Assembly: GCA_900169235.1 (NCBI GenBank)
Contig: FWCC01000344.1
Location: 49,253-113,252 of the forward strand
DNA from: Zarea fungicola
Lineage: Eukaryota; Ascomycota; Sordariomycetes; Hypocreales; Cordycipitaceae
DNA: 64,000 nucleotides
Direction of reading: 5' to 3'
Positions 44,498 to 53,891 of the stretch are shown here, in pieces; within the stretch, counting starts at the first letter, position 1, and each line of letters begins with the position of its first letter. Made by a program: the position numbers and the translations under genes. Under the pieces are notes generated by a model, which saw only the letters and a program-made list of their open reading frames with translations, did not search any database and had not been told where the DNA came from.

Positions 44498-45933
44498 GCT
44501 GCTTTACGTGACATGGTTTCTCGCTTAATTATAATAGAATGTTTTTTTTTAAGTCCGACCCGACGGAGGGCGACCTCATTTTTTGCCACTTGCCAACAGG
44601 CACCCTAACTATAAAGCTGAACCTTGGGGTGTAGTAGTCCTCGTTTCGTAATTTTACATTGGCAGGTGAGATGAAATGGCGGGGGATCAGCGCTACCAGC
44701 AAAACAGACCCAACTCGGGTTAGGCAGATCTCTTCATCGATGTCCTTTTGCGGCAGGGTATAATTCCGTCAATAGAGTCCTGTGTTTGCTTTCCGGGGGC
44801 TAGAACGTCGGGGTGGTCCGATTAACATGGTAGGCAGTTCAGCTCCCAGACGCCATTCCGCATATTTCTTGCCTAATACACTCAAAGACTGCATATCTAT
44901 GCAATCGTAGATTGCTCTGCGCCATCCGGTAAACCACGCTGGCTTGGCAAGAACCCAACGTGCCACATTCCTCCTCTCCGTTCTTCAACCGCCATGGCGT
45001 CTGCGGTGGGAAAAGGAGGCGTATGGCACTCGAATGAATGTCGTAAATGGCGACATCAAAGGCCGGAGAAACTGTGTAAAGTAATTGCTGATCCCCGCTG
45101 AAAGCAATGACTTGTCTCGTGGCGAATCCCGGCGTGTGGGCTTTTAAGCCACCGTTATCTCGATAGAGCCACAACGCGAGGGAATGGCATACATAGATTC
45201 CGCCCCCGAACCCCCAAATCGCGAAATCAATAAACCTGATGGCTTTTCTTGGGGGCCTCTTGATCCGTCTGCACCACATCACTAGTCCGTGCCACTTCAC
45301 CTCCCCGCGTTCTGTGGCGGGCGCCTGATACGCACCCAAGCACCCATGCAGGCACTTTTGCTTTTTGGGGTGGTGTAGTCTCGTTCGACGCCAAGTAAAT
45401 TCCATGGCGGTCTTTGTTTCTGTTCTTGTCATGGTGCCATGTTTGTCAGTAGAAACCCATAACTAAGTTCTGGGCTGGCTTGAGATTTTTTGTGCAAGAG
45501 GCGCTCCCAGTGGCAGACCATCGTACGCCACGTCTTGGCTGGCTTTGAACAAGGGCTTCCAGCCAACATTCTGTTTCATGACCGAACAGGTTCGTGGCAA
45601 AAAAGAGCATTGCTGTCCGATCTACCAGTCTTGGTAGCAACTTGGAAAACAGGAGTCAGGGGGCACTAACGGTACTAACATAGGCCAGTCAAATGCAGGA
45701 GATGCATCTTGCCCACGTACTATCTCTCCAATTCTCCGTGCTTGCTGCCGTGTAATGGGGCTTGGTGGCTGGCCCTGGCTGAAGGTGCGAGCCGCCTATC
45801 TGCATATAAATGCAGAAAGTAGACTTGAACCCTTACACAACTATTGATAATTTCGCGACTGCTCCTATGCGATTGTTTTATTGAACCTCTTTTATTTCTG
45901 ATTCTTTCGCCTCTTGCACCTAATACCAGAACA
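44498..45933. other. gene-poor stretch, 1.4 kb
   Basis: Contains one minus-strand frame (44839-45432) described separately. The remainder holds no supported coding sequence. A TATA box (TATAAA, 45805-45810) precedes the next regulator by about 125 bp. Confidence 0.5.
44839..45432 (-). CDS. hypothetical open frame, 197 aa, weakly supported
   Basis: A 197-codon frame with an ATG at 45432 and a second in-frame Met nine residues later. It contains a hydrophobic stretch (FIDFAIWGFGGGIYVCHSLALWLY) and no recognisable motif, signal peptide or homologous pattern. Composition is close to the flanks. It could be a random frame; I list it because the stretch is otherwise empty and it neighbours the peptide cluster. 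Confidence 0.2.
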   Translation of the reverse strand: MTRTETKTAMEFTWRRTRLHHPKKQKCLHGCLGAYQAPATERGEVKWHGLVMWCRRIKRPPRKAIRFIDFAIWGFGGGIYVCHSLALWLYRDNGGLKAHTPGFATRQVIAFSGDQQLLYTVSPAFDVAIYDIHSSAIRLLFPPQTPWRLKNGEEECGTLGSCQASVVYRMAQSNLRLHRYAVFECIRQEICGMASGS

Positions 45934-46656
45934 ATGGGTCATTCTGGGGCTGCTGCCCACTCGTCAGAGCTGAAACGCTCGTGTGAGGAGTGTAGTTCAT
46001 CAAAAGTCAAGTGCAGCCAAGACAGACCTGTATGCAAGCGCTGCCGAAAGCATCGCATTGAATGCACATACACGCCGCCAAAGCGGACGGGCAGGCCTCG
46101 CAAGATCCCAAAGGACGGTAGCGGCTCACAGTCCCGAACCATCCGACCTCTGGCGAGCGCTCCTCCTGACAACATTGGCTGTGTGAGCGTGGCGCTGGCC
46201 GGGGACCATCCCTCTTCTGGCGTCATGGTTGAGCAAGACATGGTAGCAGCGTATCATCAGGCTGCGAATCCTGCAACTGACCTCTTTGGGCTCGGCTGTG
46301 CTGAGCTTGACGGCACCGGCACGAGTGACATCATGGCGCTGCACGGTCCCGGCTACGAGCTCCTCGATCATGAATGGCTGGACCACACACAGACTGCAGA
46401 CATGGTCTGGGGTACAGCGCTAGTTGGACAGTCTTGTGGCCAGGGTGATGTTGACGACGGCCATGCGCAGTTCAGGAACCACAGCCTTGCTGCAGAGCAA
46501 TACGGCAGTGTCCAGGAAATGTGGAGGCAGCAGTTGTCACGATCTAGATCCATCTGCTGGGATGATCAGACCATGTATTCGGATCCTCAACTCTTGCTGG
46601 GGGAACATGCACAGTTTGTTACGTATGACCAAGATGTGTTTGTGGAAACATGGTGA
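45934..46656 (+). CDS. short Zn(II)2Cys6 transcription factor, 240 aa
   Basis: An intronless gene; the ATG at 45934 (MGHSGAAAHSSELKRS) lies about 125 bp after a TATAAA box. The N terminus has the zinc binuclear cluster CEECSSSKVKCSQDRPVCKRCRKHRIEC (residues 17-44). A basic, AT-hook-like KRTGRPRKIPK follows directly, an arrangement seen in aflatoxin-type pathway regulators. There is no fungal_trans domain. The remaining 180 residues are Asp/Gln-rich and acidic, compatible with an activation region. It is convergent with the UstYa-family gene, with a 376-bp spacer, and is the natural candidate regulator of the neighbouring peptide locus. That link rests on proximity only; no shared binding motif was established. 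Confidence 0.85.
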   Translation: MGHSGAAAHSSELKRSCEECSSSKVKCSQDRPVCKRCRKHRIECTYTPPKRTGRPRKIPKDGSGSQSRTIRPLASAPPDNIGCVSVALAGDHPSSGVMVEQDMVAAYHQAANPATDLFGLGCAELDGTGTSDIMALHGPGYELLDHEWLDHTQTADMVWGTALVGQSCGQGDVDDGHAQFRNHSLAAEQYGSVQEMWRQQLSRSRSICWDDQTMYSDPQLLLGEHAQFVTYDQDVFVETW

Positions 46657-47032
46657 TGCGATACCACTGCAGGGAAAGGCTGGGTATTAAACATTAGTTC
46701 TTAGCTTTCTTCTTGTATAAATCATGTAATTATTAGAATTTACTCGTATGAAATCAGATTCGCAAGTGTCAAGGTTATCTAAGAACTGTAGGCCGGGAGA
46801 GTATGGAGGAGGGCAAGGTTGCGCGAGACTAAGCATGAGGCTATTTAATTCATCACTTGCAAATTTCATTGTCATTAAGTTTTCATGTTTTTATTTTATT
46901 TTTTTAATCTTTTTATTTTTTTACTGTTTTGCCTGTTTTCTAAAATTGTGAATAGTAAAACTCCCTCCACACTACACAGCAGAGGCACAGATCGAAAGCC
47001 GCGTTGAATCAATCTCTGGTTACAATGAGAGC
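46657..47032. other. convergent intergenic region, about 375 bp
   Basis: AT-rich 3' flanks of the regulator and the UstYa-family gene, with a T-rich tract at 46886-46922. No gene. Confidence 0.6.
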
Positions 47033-48155
47033 CTAGTGCTCATGATCTTCAATCTTTAGCGAAACTCCTATCCTTGAGGCGTTGTGTTTCCCATTTATAA
47101 AGACTTGCCCTGTAAATTTAATGCATATTAGCAAGGGCAGTCCATGCATCAACTGGAGAAGATGAAGTGTCAAGCTACGGCTTTACTCACCAAAGGTTGG
47201 GTGCACCATTCTACCATCCTTCTTTGCATTTACCCAATTGTTCCTTGTCCAGTCGTCGATACGCGACCAGTCCACGCATGTGCGCGGCGTCGACCAGTTG
47301 GCAGCAGGAATGGGGCTAAAGTCCAACCAGCGCATTGTGAGAATCGTGGTGTCTGCCTGGCACATGAGTGCATTTTTAATGAGAGCCAGACAGTGAACTT
47401 GGAGCGCAGTGTTAGTGGGTAACGTATTGCATGGGAGAAACGGCCAGATGAACTCACTTGTGTGCTGAGACTCCTCTCGACGCTCCTGTTCTGTCATGTT
47501 GGGAAAGTAATAGTCAAGGTTCATGTGTTGATAGAGTCGTTTCTGTTAACGTTAGCAGGATGTATCATAGATTTTCGGGATTAGATTTGTTTCACATACC
47601 AGGCAATGCAGGTTGTGGTGAACCGTCAGCATCCCATAGTACCCTCCGTCGGTGAAGTGAACAGCCTGGTATTCTCGCCCAAGACGCTCGACTTCCGACT
47701 CTGGAATCCTCACATCGGACCCTTTTTGCAATGTTAGACAATTTCGAAATTATAACGGCTTCTTTCTTTTCCATTTTCTTTCTCAACTCACACTTTGTAA
47801 GCTCAAACCAATTGTGATCAAGCTCTTTGCTAGGCTCGCCAAAAAATGGATGATCTGGCTTGTGGTTGTCCTCAAAAGTCTGAAGCTTGTACTCAATGGC
47901 ATCCTCTAAAAGATTGGGATACAGATGCGGCCCGCCTCGACATTCATAGTCAACTTTGCGCAGGGTTGTGACTGTAAGGCCCATGATGGCCAGTGTATAC
48001 ACTGCGACGCCAAAGACCGTCAGGAGCAGATATCGCATGCGCTTTTTTTCAAAGTCTGCGCCAAGCCGATACTTTAATAATGTATGTGGCAGCAGAGATT
48101 CAGACTCAAAGTCATCATCAAGCGACGGTGATGGCAAGTGCTTTTCGGGATCCAT
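47033..48155 (-). CDS. UstYa-family (DUF3328) protein, 284 aa, five exons
   Basis: Exons 48155-47792, 47721-47600, 47542-47458, 47397-47191 and 47109-47033; introns 70, 57, 60 and 81 nt, all GT-AG. The total is exactly 285 codons. The protein has a short acidic N terminus, one membrane span at about 42-64 (YLLLTVFGVAVYTLAIMGLTV), then the lumenal DUF3328 domain. It carries both family motifs, HNLHC (157-161) and HTIHC (189-193); the second is created only by the third splice. UstYa proteins are copper-dependent-type oxidases that cyclise or hydroxylate ribosomal peptides in ustiloxin, phomopsin and asperipin pathways. The final exon (HPTFGQVFINGKHN...) is less certain: without it the frame ends HPTFGE. 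It diverges from the repeat-bearing precursor gene, with 960 bp between starts. Confidence 0.88.
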
Positions 48156-49117
48156 GATGTGTGTGATACAATGGAGGAAAAGAAACAGAGACAAAGGGCA
48201 AGGAAGACGAAAGCGTTATTGATGTGGGATGGCAAGAGCACTGGCAACGAGGATATGTTATAAAATCCCGGACATCTCAGCAGCGAGTTGCTAGCATGAG
48301 TCTTTCCAACGGGATTCCACATGCCAGCTCTGGACAATCTAAACTCCCTCCAGTTATAAATGATCCCCCCAGTTGTGGCGCGCGATGTTACATGCAGCTT
48401 GCACCATTGGCGTTGTTGAGCTCGGCAGCTTTCTAGCCAATTGCGGCTGCAGTGGTTAGCGGCAGGATCGCCAGCCTGGAGACTCAATCGCACACTATTT
48501 GCCACCACGCTTGAGCCGCTTCAGCTCTGTTGTCCAGACTTGGAAGGTCGGAAGGTTTTGAGCCAATCAAAGCATACGTGCCTGGCCACGGCTGCTAAAC
48601 AAGTGCATGGTGGGCATATGGCCAAACCACATCTCAGCATCTGGTGGCACCAGATGCCCACAGGCGGGGGAAGAACAACAATACGCCACAAAAATGTTCA
48701 ATGTCACCATCAACGGGATCTTTCGAGCGAATGAAACGACCTTTGTCCTCTTATCGTTTAAGTTTTCTTGTAGAGTAGAATATAGAGTGTCGGGATAAAG
48801 CATTGTTGTTGCTGCAACTCTAGTGCCGAGATGCATCACGCGAGGTTTCGGGAGCTTTGCGTCCAATAAAGAAGCTTTTTATCCGCTTAATTTGAAGCTA
48901 CAGATGCATCTGTGAATCGATAGCTCTTGGAGACGGAAACAAGCTATGACTGGATTGGGATTCAATGCGAAAGGTGGCTAGTGACTGCTGCCAGGACCTT
49001 TTCCGGCATAAAGACTCAATATATAAAGAAAGCCAGTGTACTTGTCACTATAGCGCTTCATCTCACAGCACCATTCACTCTTACAATATTCATCGTCTCC
49101 AGCCAAAATCACAAAGA
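48156..49117. promoter_or_regulatory. shared divergent promoter of the UstYa-family and precursor genes
   Basis: 962 bp between the two ATGs. A TATA box TATATAAA at 49020-49027 serves the precursor, about 90 bp before its ATG. Short open frames here have no features. Divergent arrangement allows joint control, perhaps by the regulator at 45934. Confidence 0.55.
49020..49027 (+). promoter_or_regulatory. TATA box of the precursor-peptide gene
   Basis: TATATAAA followed by a short leader of about 90 bp to the ATG at 49118. Confidence 0.6.
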
Positions 49118-49587
49118 ATGCGATTCCTTGCCCAGAGTGTGACGGCCATGGCCTTGGTGTCGGCCGCCATTGCCCTGCCGACGAATGTCAAGAGTATGTG
49201 CACTTCGAGGCAAAGAAGCTACACAAAAACATCTACTAACTTTTGAAAGTTTCTACTAATCTCAATCATCGCGAGGCTGAAAAGGCTCCCGAGGAGGGCC
49301 TCGAGCCATACAGCGCGTACGGTAACTGGAAGCGCGCTGATGCGCAAAAGGCACCCGAGGAAGACCTCGAGCCCTATGGCGCTTACGGAAACTGGAAGCG
49401 AGCAGATGCTCCTGACGAGGAGTCTGAGCCCTACGGCGCGTACGGAAACTTCAAGCGGGCAGACACTGAGAAGGCACCAGAGGAAGGCCTCGAACCGTAT
49501 GGTGCATATGGTAACTGGAAGCGTGCGGAAGCCCAGAGCGCTCCCGATGAGGAATCTGAACCTTATGGTGCCTATGGAAACTTTTAA
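49118..49587 (+). CDS. secreted repeat precursor of a ribosomal peptide (dikaritin-like), 137 aa
   Basis: Exon 1, 49118-49193, and exon 2, 49250-49587; a 56-nt intron (GTATGT donor, CTACTAAC branch, GAAAG acceptor, phase 1). Residues 1-20 form a signal peptide (MRFLAQSVTAMALVSAAIA). Five tandem units follow, each acidic and ending in a core. Core positions: 49306-49329 PYSAYGNW, 49372-49395 PYGAYGNW, 49429-49452 PYGAYGNF, 49495-49518 PYGAYGNW, 49561-49584 PYGAYGNF. Units one to four end in Lys-Arg, the Kex2 site, followed by Ala-Asp or Ala-Glu dipeptides; the fifth ends at the stop. There are no cysteines and each core has two Tyr. This matches dikaritin precursors (ustiloxin, asperipin), whose Tyr-containing cores are cyclised by UstYa enzymes, and a UstYa-family gene lies divergently next door. 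The alternative is an unmodified Kex2-processed peptide. It lacks the WCxxxGxxCW core of alpha-pheromones. Confidence 0.9.
49306..49584 (+). repeat. five-unit coding tandem repeat
   Basis: In-frame repeats of about 57-66 bp within the precursor gene. The W-ending cores follow the long spacer xKAPEE(G/D)LE, the F-ending cores follow APDEESE. Synonymous differences between units show that the repeats are not very recent copies. Confidence 0.9.
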
Positions 49588-50248
49588 ACTGTAGTCTCCT
49601 GCGTACCTGGGGCTTTTTTGCGTGTTGGCTGCCGATCTGGTGTCGACTACGATTATTGCGGTGGATATGGTGTCCGCTTGATACACCTGGACACTATTTA
49701 CGCCACCTAGTGTAATTGATTCCAATTTGCTTCTTTGTCATTGTTTTGTTTTATTCCTGTGATGAATGTAATCCATTGTTTGTGAGTAGACGGCCCTGGA
49801 TCATCTCAGCAGATTTTCTACAAATCTGTAGGTGCAAACTATGCATATTTGCAAGCACATATAGTAAATTCATTAATTGTCATGCAAAATAAAGAAGTCA
49901 CTTTGTTCTACTTTCTTTCTGGCCTTTGTGGCGTTTTGCCAAAGTTAAAAGAGTGCGCGCAGGGCAGGGCATATTCTTGCGGGATGAGCGTGCAATAAAG
50001 CCGTCGTACAATGCTCATCTCGCAAACAAAGAAAGCTAAAGTGAAAAGAAAAGTTGCCCTCTTTCCTTTTTTAAGAAGTATTTATACACTGTCCGTTTCG
50101 GTTTTTTTTCTCGTCTGCCACCACACTACACTCCTACCAACGCGAAATTCGCTTCGTCCCAACGCGAAATTCGATTCACCCCAACTGAATTCTATTCGTC
50201 CCAACGCGGATTCTATTCGTCCCAACGCGAAATTCGATTCGTACCAAC
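49588..50248. other. intergenic region, about 660 bp, with tandem repeats at its end
   Basis: AT-leaning 3' flank of the precursor gene. The 20-22 bp repeats at 50136-50257 lead into the next open frame. No gene seen. Confidence 0.55.
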
Positions 50249-50257
50249 ATGCATTCT
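50136..50257. repeat. 20-22 bp tandem repeat, about 5.5 copies
   Basis: Degenerate units of the form CCAACGCGAAATTCGATTCG. They run up to and overlap the ATG at 50249. On the plus strand they can be read in frame as RPNAKFDS-type units, and on the minus strand as SNFALGRIE-type units, but no gene using either frame is supported. Confidence 0.85.
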
Positions 50258-50704
50258 CGGGGTGGTCTCCGTTCGATCGGCGATCAAATATCGGAGAGAA
50301 CAGCATGGGGCAAGGAGAGAATCGCCTTGTGGTACAACCTTAGAAAGCGAATTTTCGAGATTGACAAGGCATGTCACAACCGTCGCAAGGAATTCATCTT
50401 GTATGAGCCAGTGATCTACGGACCCCTTAGCCATTATGCATGTTTCTCTGCCGAGAGATACTTTGAGGACGAGCTGAACCTGCTTGATGAACAAATGTTT
50501 GACATGACAATCCCGGAGTATGTTTTTTTCATTTCAAGAATGTTGCGTGAGACGCAAAGAATATACAGCGGAATTTTTGCCAAGTATTTGAGGCAGTTTG
50601 CTGCTGAGGCTGTGAGGCAGAGGAAGCTCGAAACGGAATTGTATAAAACCTTGAAGGAACGCTTGGATAATATGACGAGTTTTAAGAAGACAATGAGAGA
50701 GTGA
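50249..50704 (+). CDS. hypothetical protein, 151 aa, mostly helical
   Basis: An intronless frame with ATG at 50249, lying immediately downstream of the tandem repeats. The sequence is charged and helix-prone throughout (RYFEDELNLLDEQMF, FAAEAVRQRKLETELYKTLKERLDNM), resembling a small coiled-coil or DUF-type helical protein. No signal peptide, membrane span or recognised motif. Because the ATG falls in the last degenerate repeat unit, the true start could be a later codon or an upstream exon. It lies in AT-rich DNA between the peptide cluster and the conserved block, so it could be a remnant of a larger gene. Confidence 0.45.
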   Translation: MHSRGGLRSIGDQISERTAWGKERIALWYNLRKRIFEIDKACHNRRKEFILYEPVIYGPLSHYACFSAERYFEDELNLLDEQMFDMTIPEYVFFISRMLRETQRIYSGIFAKYLRQFAAEAVRQRKLETELYKTLKERLDNMTSFKKTMRE

Positions 50705-51718
50705 ATGGAGGAGCGCGACAGGTGCGTATCCTGATGGTTTTGTACCAACGCGTTGGGAATGTCACGCGGGTGGGGTTTTTTTTTGTCACCATTTCCTTTT
50801 TTTTTAGATTCAATAAACAAAATCTTTTTGAATTTTGCATGGCATTGCTCAAGTATTACAATATGACCCTTGAAATAATATGGTGTATTACTTACAGAAG
50901 CAGAAGTATAGTAAAAAAAGACCACGAAAAAAACCACATTCAAAAAATGAATATACAAGTAACTATTTTCTCACTAGATGTCTCTTTTTCTCAGTTAAAA
51001 TTAATATCATAGTTATTTTTTTATATTGTTATTAATAATAGGTTAATGAGAATTTGATTTGAAAAGTAGAGTGCTTTTTGGGATATAGAGTGACTTCTAG
51101 CAGTATGGTAATAATCCTGGTTATTTGGTAGTAGATACCTTGTAAGAATCCTAGTCTTCTATATTTTAATTAGTCATTTTAGTATCCATAAAGTACCACG
51201 AGTACACTATTTAAGGGTCATATTGTACGTACAGGTTGGTCCAAAGTCGTCGTCAGGGTGGCAGTCAGCCACTCTTCACATGCCAACAGCCACAGCAGGA
51301 TCAGACGACAGAGGCAGCCTACGACTACGAACGACTGGTGGGGGAACCACTGTGAAGCGACCACCTTGCAAACTTGGAAGTGGTATTTAATTACTAGCCA
51401 CGGCTGAGTTTCTTGTAATTGGTGGTACGCAAGCAAGGGGCAAACAAGCCAGCTAGCTTGGACGGGCAGTGCCCTGGCAGGGGATCAGCACCGCCACATT
51501 TTGGTGGATGACGTCGCGATATCCTGCCCCGCCCCGAATGTATGAAGCTCCAGGTTTCCACCAGCACATGCTTTCTGCTTCTCCCAACAAAAGTAATTCC
51601 TGTGGCAAGAATACCTTCGCTTCTATTTAAACAAAGCACCTGCAGCTCAAGATTCTTTCAAAGGCATTTACTCCCTCAATTTACCAATATCATTGCACTG
51701 CCCGCACGAATAGACATT
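50705..51718. other. AT-rich gene-free stretch, 1 kb
   Basis: Strongly AT-rich between about 50770 and 51230 (long A and T runs); this could be decayed or RIP-mutated repeat DNA. No coding frame is supported. The right end is the VIP1-like promoter. Confidence 0.55.
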
Positions 51719-52678
51719 ATGGCGTCCCCAGCTACCGTGCTTGTCAAGAACATTTCTGCCTCAACCAGCGATGGTGAGGTCAAGGACTTTTTCGTTTTTT
51801 GGTAGGTGCTTTTATAATTTTTTATACAGTTTATACAGTTTATGCAGTTTATGCATGTTGTATTTTGCTTCCTATTTTTCATCTTTTTTTGTTTGTAATT
51901 GCTAACATCTCTCAGCGGTAAAGTCACCGACATCAAAATCACCACAGAGGGCGAGACCAAGTCCGCCGAGGTCACCTTTGAAAAGGACACGGCCATGAAG
52001 ACGGCGCTCCTGCTCACCAACACGCAGCTGGGCCCCAACCACATCACCATCACCAGCGCCAGCGGCACGGCGCCGGCCGACGAGGTGCACCACGAGACCA
52101 AGGAGCGGGGCGACTCGGACGAGATCACGCAGGAGGAGAAGCCCCGCGCGCGCATCCTGGCCGAGTACCTGGCGCACGGGTACGTCGTGGGCGACGCGGC
52201 GATTGAGCACGCCATTGAGCTCGACACCAAGCACAACGTGTCGTCGCGCTTCCTGGGCACCATCCAGCAGCTCGACTCCAAGTACCACGCCACGGACCGG
52301 GCGCGGGCCACGGACCAGAGCTACGGCCTGTCGCAAAAGGCCAACCACTTCCTCACGGGGTTGGGGTCGTACTTTGAGAAGGCGAGCACGACGCCGACGG
52401 GTCGCAAGATTGCCAAGTTCTACACGGACGGGTCCCGGCAGGTGCAGGACATTCACACCGAGGCCAGGCGCCTGGCGGACCTCAAGAAGGAGGAGCACGG
52501 CGGGAGCGCATACAAGGCGGCTGGTCTGGAGCGCGTCTTTGGCCAGCAGAAGCCCAAGGAGGAGGGTGCTGCTGGTGCTGGTGCCGGGGCTGGTACCGGG
52601 GCTGGTACCGGGGCTGGTGAGAAGCCGGCTGCTGCTGGCGCTGCCGCTCCCGCACCGACTGATTCCAAGACTGGTTAA
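51719..52678 (+). CDS. VIP1-like RNA-recognition-motif protein, 281 aa
   Basis: Exons 51719-51801 and 51916-52678, joined over a 114-nt intron (GTAGGT donor, CTCTCAG acceptor, phase 2) to give KDFFVFCGKVTDIKIT. The N-terminal RRM covers about residues 4-75: TVLVKNISASTSDGEVKDFFVFCG (RNP2 region) and SAEVTFEKDTAMKTALLL (RNP1-like region). A helical region follows (RARILAEYLAHGYVVGDAAIEHAIELD), then HFLTGLGSYFEKA. The C terminus is low-complexity AGAGAGAGTGAGTGAGEK and alanine-rich. This is the architecture of the fungal Vip1 group, named for actin or cytoskeleton-linked RRM proteins. Its molecular role is poorly known. The second exon is far more GC-rich than its surroundings. Confidence 0.88.
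51821..51856 (+). repeat. 9-bp repeats inside the VIP1-like intron
   Basis: Four 9-bp units, TTTATACAG twice, then TTTATGCAG and TTTATGCAT, within the intron. The first three end in CAG, so they look like repeated potential splice acceptors ahead of the true acceptor at 51915. Confidence 0.9.
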
Positions 52679-53102
52679 GATTTTTTGAGAATGAGTAATG
52701 TTCTTGTTGTTGGTGACGGGTGGTGGGGGTTGTCAAGCTCCAGATAGCGTCATGATTTTAACGACCAAGGATGAGTACGACGTGGTTATTCTTCAATCAG
52801 CTCACGACCTAAATATAAGTATGTAATTTCACAATGATTCACGAGGCATCGATTGTATTCAGTTATTTTTCATCCAGCAATAAATGTGATGATTGCGCAT
52901 TCAGTGACCAGAGGCAAGAGAAAGAAGGCGCGTAGATTGGGCTGCAGTTGCTCCACAGCAATCGATGGATTAGCCTCGAGCGTTCATCGTTGACCCCTTC
53001 TTGACATCTACACACACCATCTCCTACATTTTTTTTGTTACTTTTTTTTGTCAAAAAAATCCTGTGAGATTGATACAGGCTGCCGCATTTCCTACATTCA
53101 GA
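52679..53102. other. intergenic region, about 420 bp
   Basis: 3' flank of the VIP1-like gene and promoter of the SIMPL gene. T-rich near 53028-53048. No gene. Confidence 0.6.
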
Positions 53103-53891
53103 ATGGCTCCACGGGGTGTCCGGGTCACTGGCGAGGGTGTACTGGCACGTCCAGCCGAGCTGGCCGTCCTGACGGTTTCGATACAAGTACAGAACATGGA
53201 TTCAAAAGAAGCGGCCTTTAGTGCAGCCAGGCTCTCAAGATCAGCTCTCGTTGGCCTTATTCACCAAAACTTTATAGCCGACGAGCGGACTGGCCGCGGG
53301 CGGTTGGACTCGCCCGTTGCCGACTACTCGGTCAAACCATCCGTGGCAAATCTACACAGCGATGTTCAGTTTGACGGGTTGATACACCCAGTATAGAGTG
53401 CCAAAGCCAAGGCTACCGTGAAGCTTCACCCATCTGCTTTGATACATGCATTCGTGGCGGCGGTGTGCAGCATAGACCATGTCACTATGGAGCTGGACTG
53501 GGAGCTCAAGCCCGAGACCCTGCATGAGATGTCCACACTTGCGGGCAATTTGGCGATGCAGGATGCGACGCGACGAGGGCGGGACTTGGCAAAGAAGTAT
53601 TTTGACGTGAGGGATGAGGAGATGCTGTATCGCGTCAAGGCGAGCCAGATGAAGGCGAGCCAACCGCAGCCAAGCAACTTGCCAAAGACGCGGCGCCTGG
53701 AGATTGTGTGCACCTCGGGGTACGGTGGGACGACTATGATTGCCTATGCTCCTGAAGACGTGGTGGTTACAGTTTGTGTTGATGCCGTCTTTGATATAGC
53801 GAGCAGTTCAGCATGGTTTGAGGACATGGCAGGGACAACCACGGAGATGTCCGGGACAACCATTATCAAGGTTGAGGAGACGGGGTTTTGA
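53103..53891 (+). pseudogene. SIMPL-domain (DUF541) gene with one in-frame stop
   Basis: One continuous frame of 263 codons, interrupted once by TAG at 53394-53396. The ATG at 53103 (MAPRGVRVTGEGVL) opens the SIMPL-type start VTGEGVLARPAELAVLTVSIQVQN. The other half continues in the same frame as SAKAKATVKLHPSALIHAFV, DHVTMELDWELKPETLHEM and TRRGRDLAKKYFD. Tyr is usual before SAKA in this family, so TAG looks like a one-base change from TAC or TAT. No GT-AG intron of reasonable length and donor removes it; the best alternative, GTGGCA at 53342 to AG at 53396 (54 nt), has a poor donor. It is a recent pseudogene, a readthrough case or an assembly error. SIMPL proteins are poorly understood interleukin-receptor-signalling-like or periplasmic proteins in other organisms; the fungal role is unknown. 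Confidence 0.7.

Noticed and set aside
49118..49587. Alpha-pheromone precursor interpretation of the repeat protein
   Set aside because: The Kex2 and Ala-Asp/Ala-Glu layout is similar, but the cores lack the Trp-Cys...Cys-Trp pattern of filamentous ascomycete alpha-pheromones, and a UstYa-family gene is adjacent.
51902..52498. Minus-strand frame of 198 codons
   Set aside because: Shadow of the VIP1-like gene; Arg/Leu/Val-rich low-complexity typical of antisense GC-rich frames.
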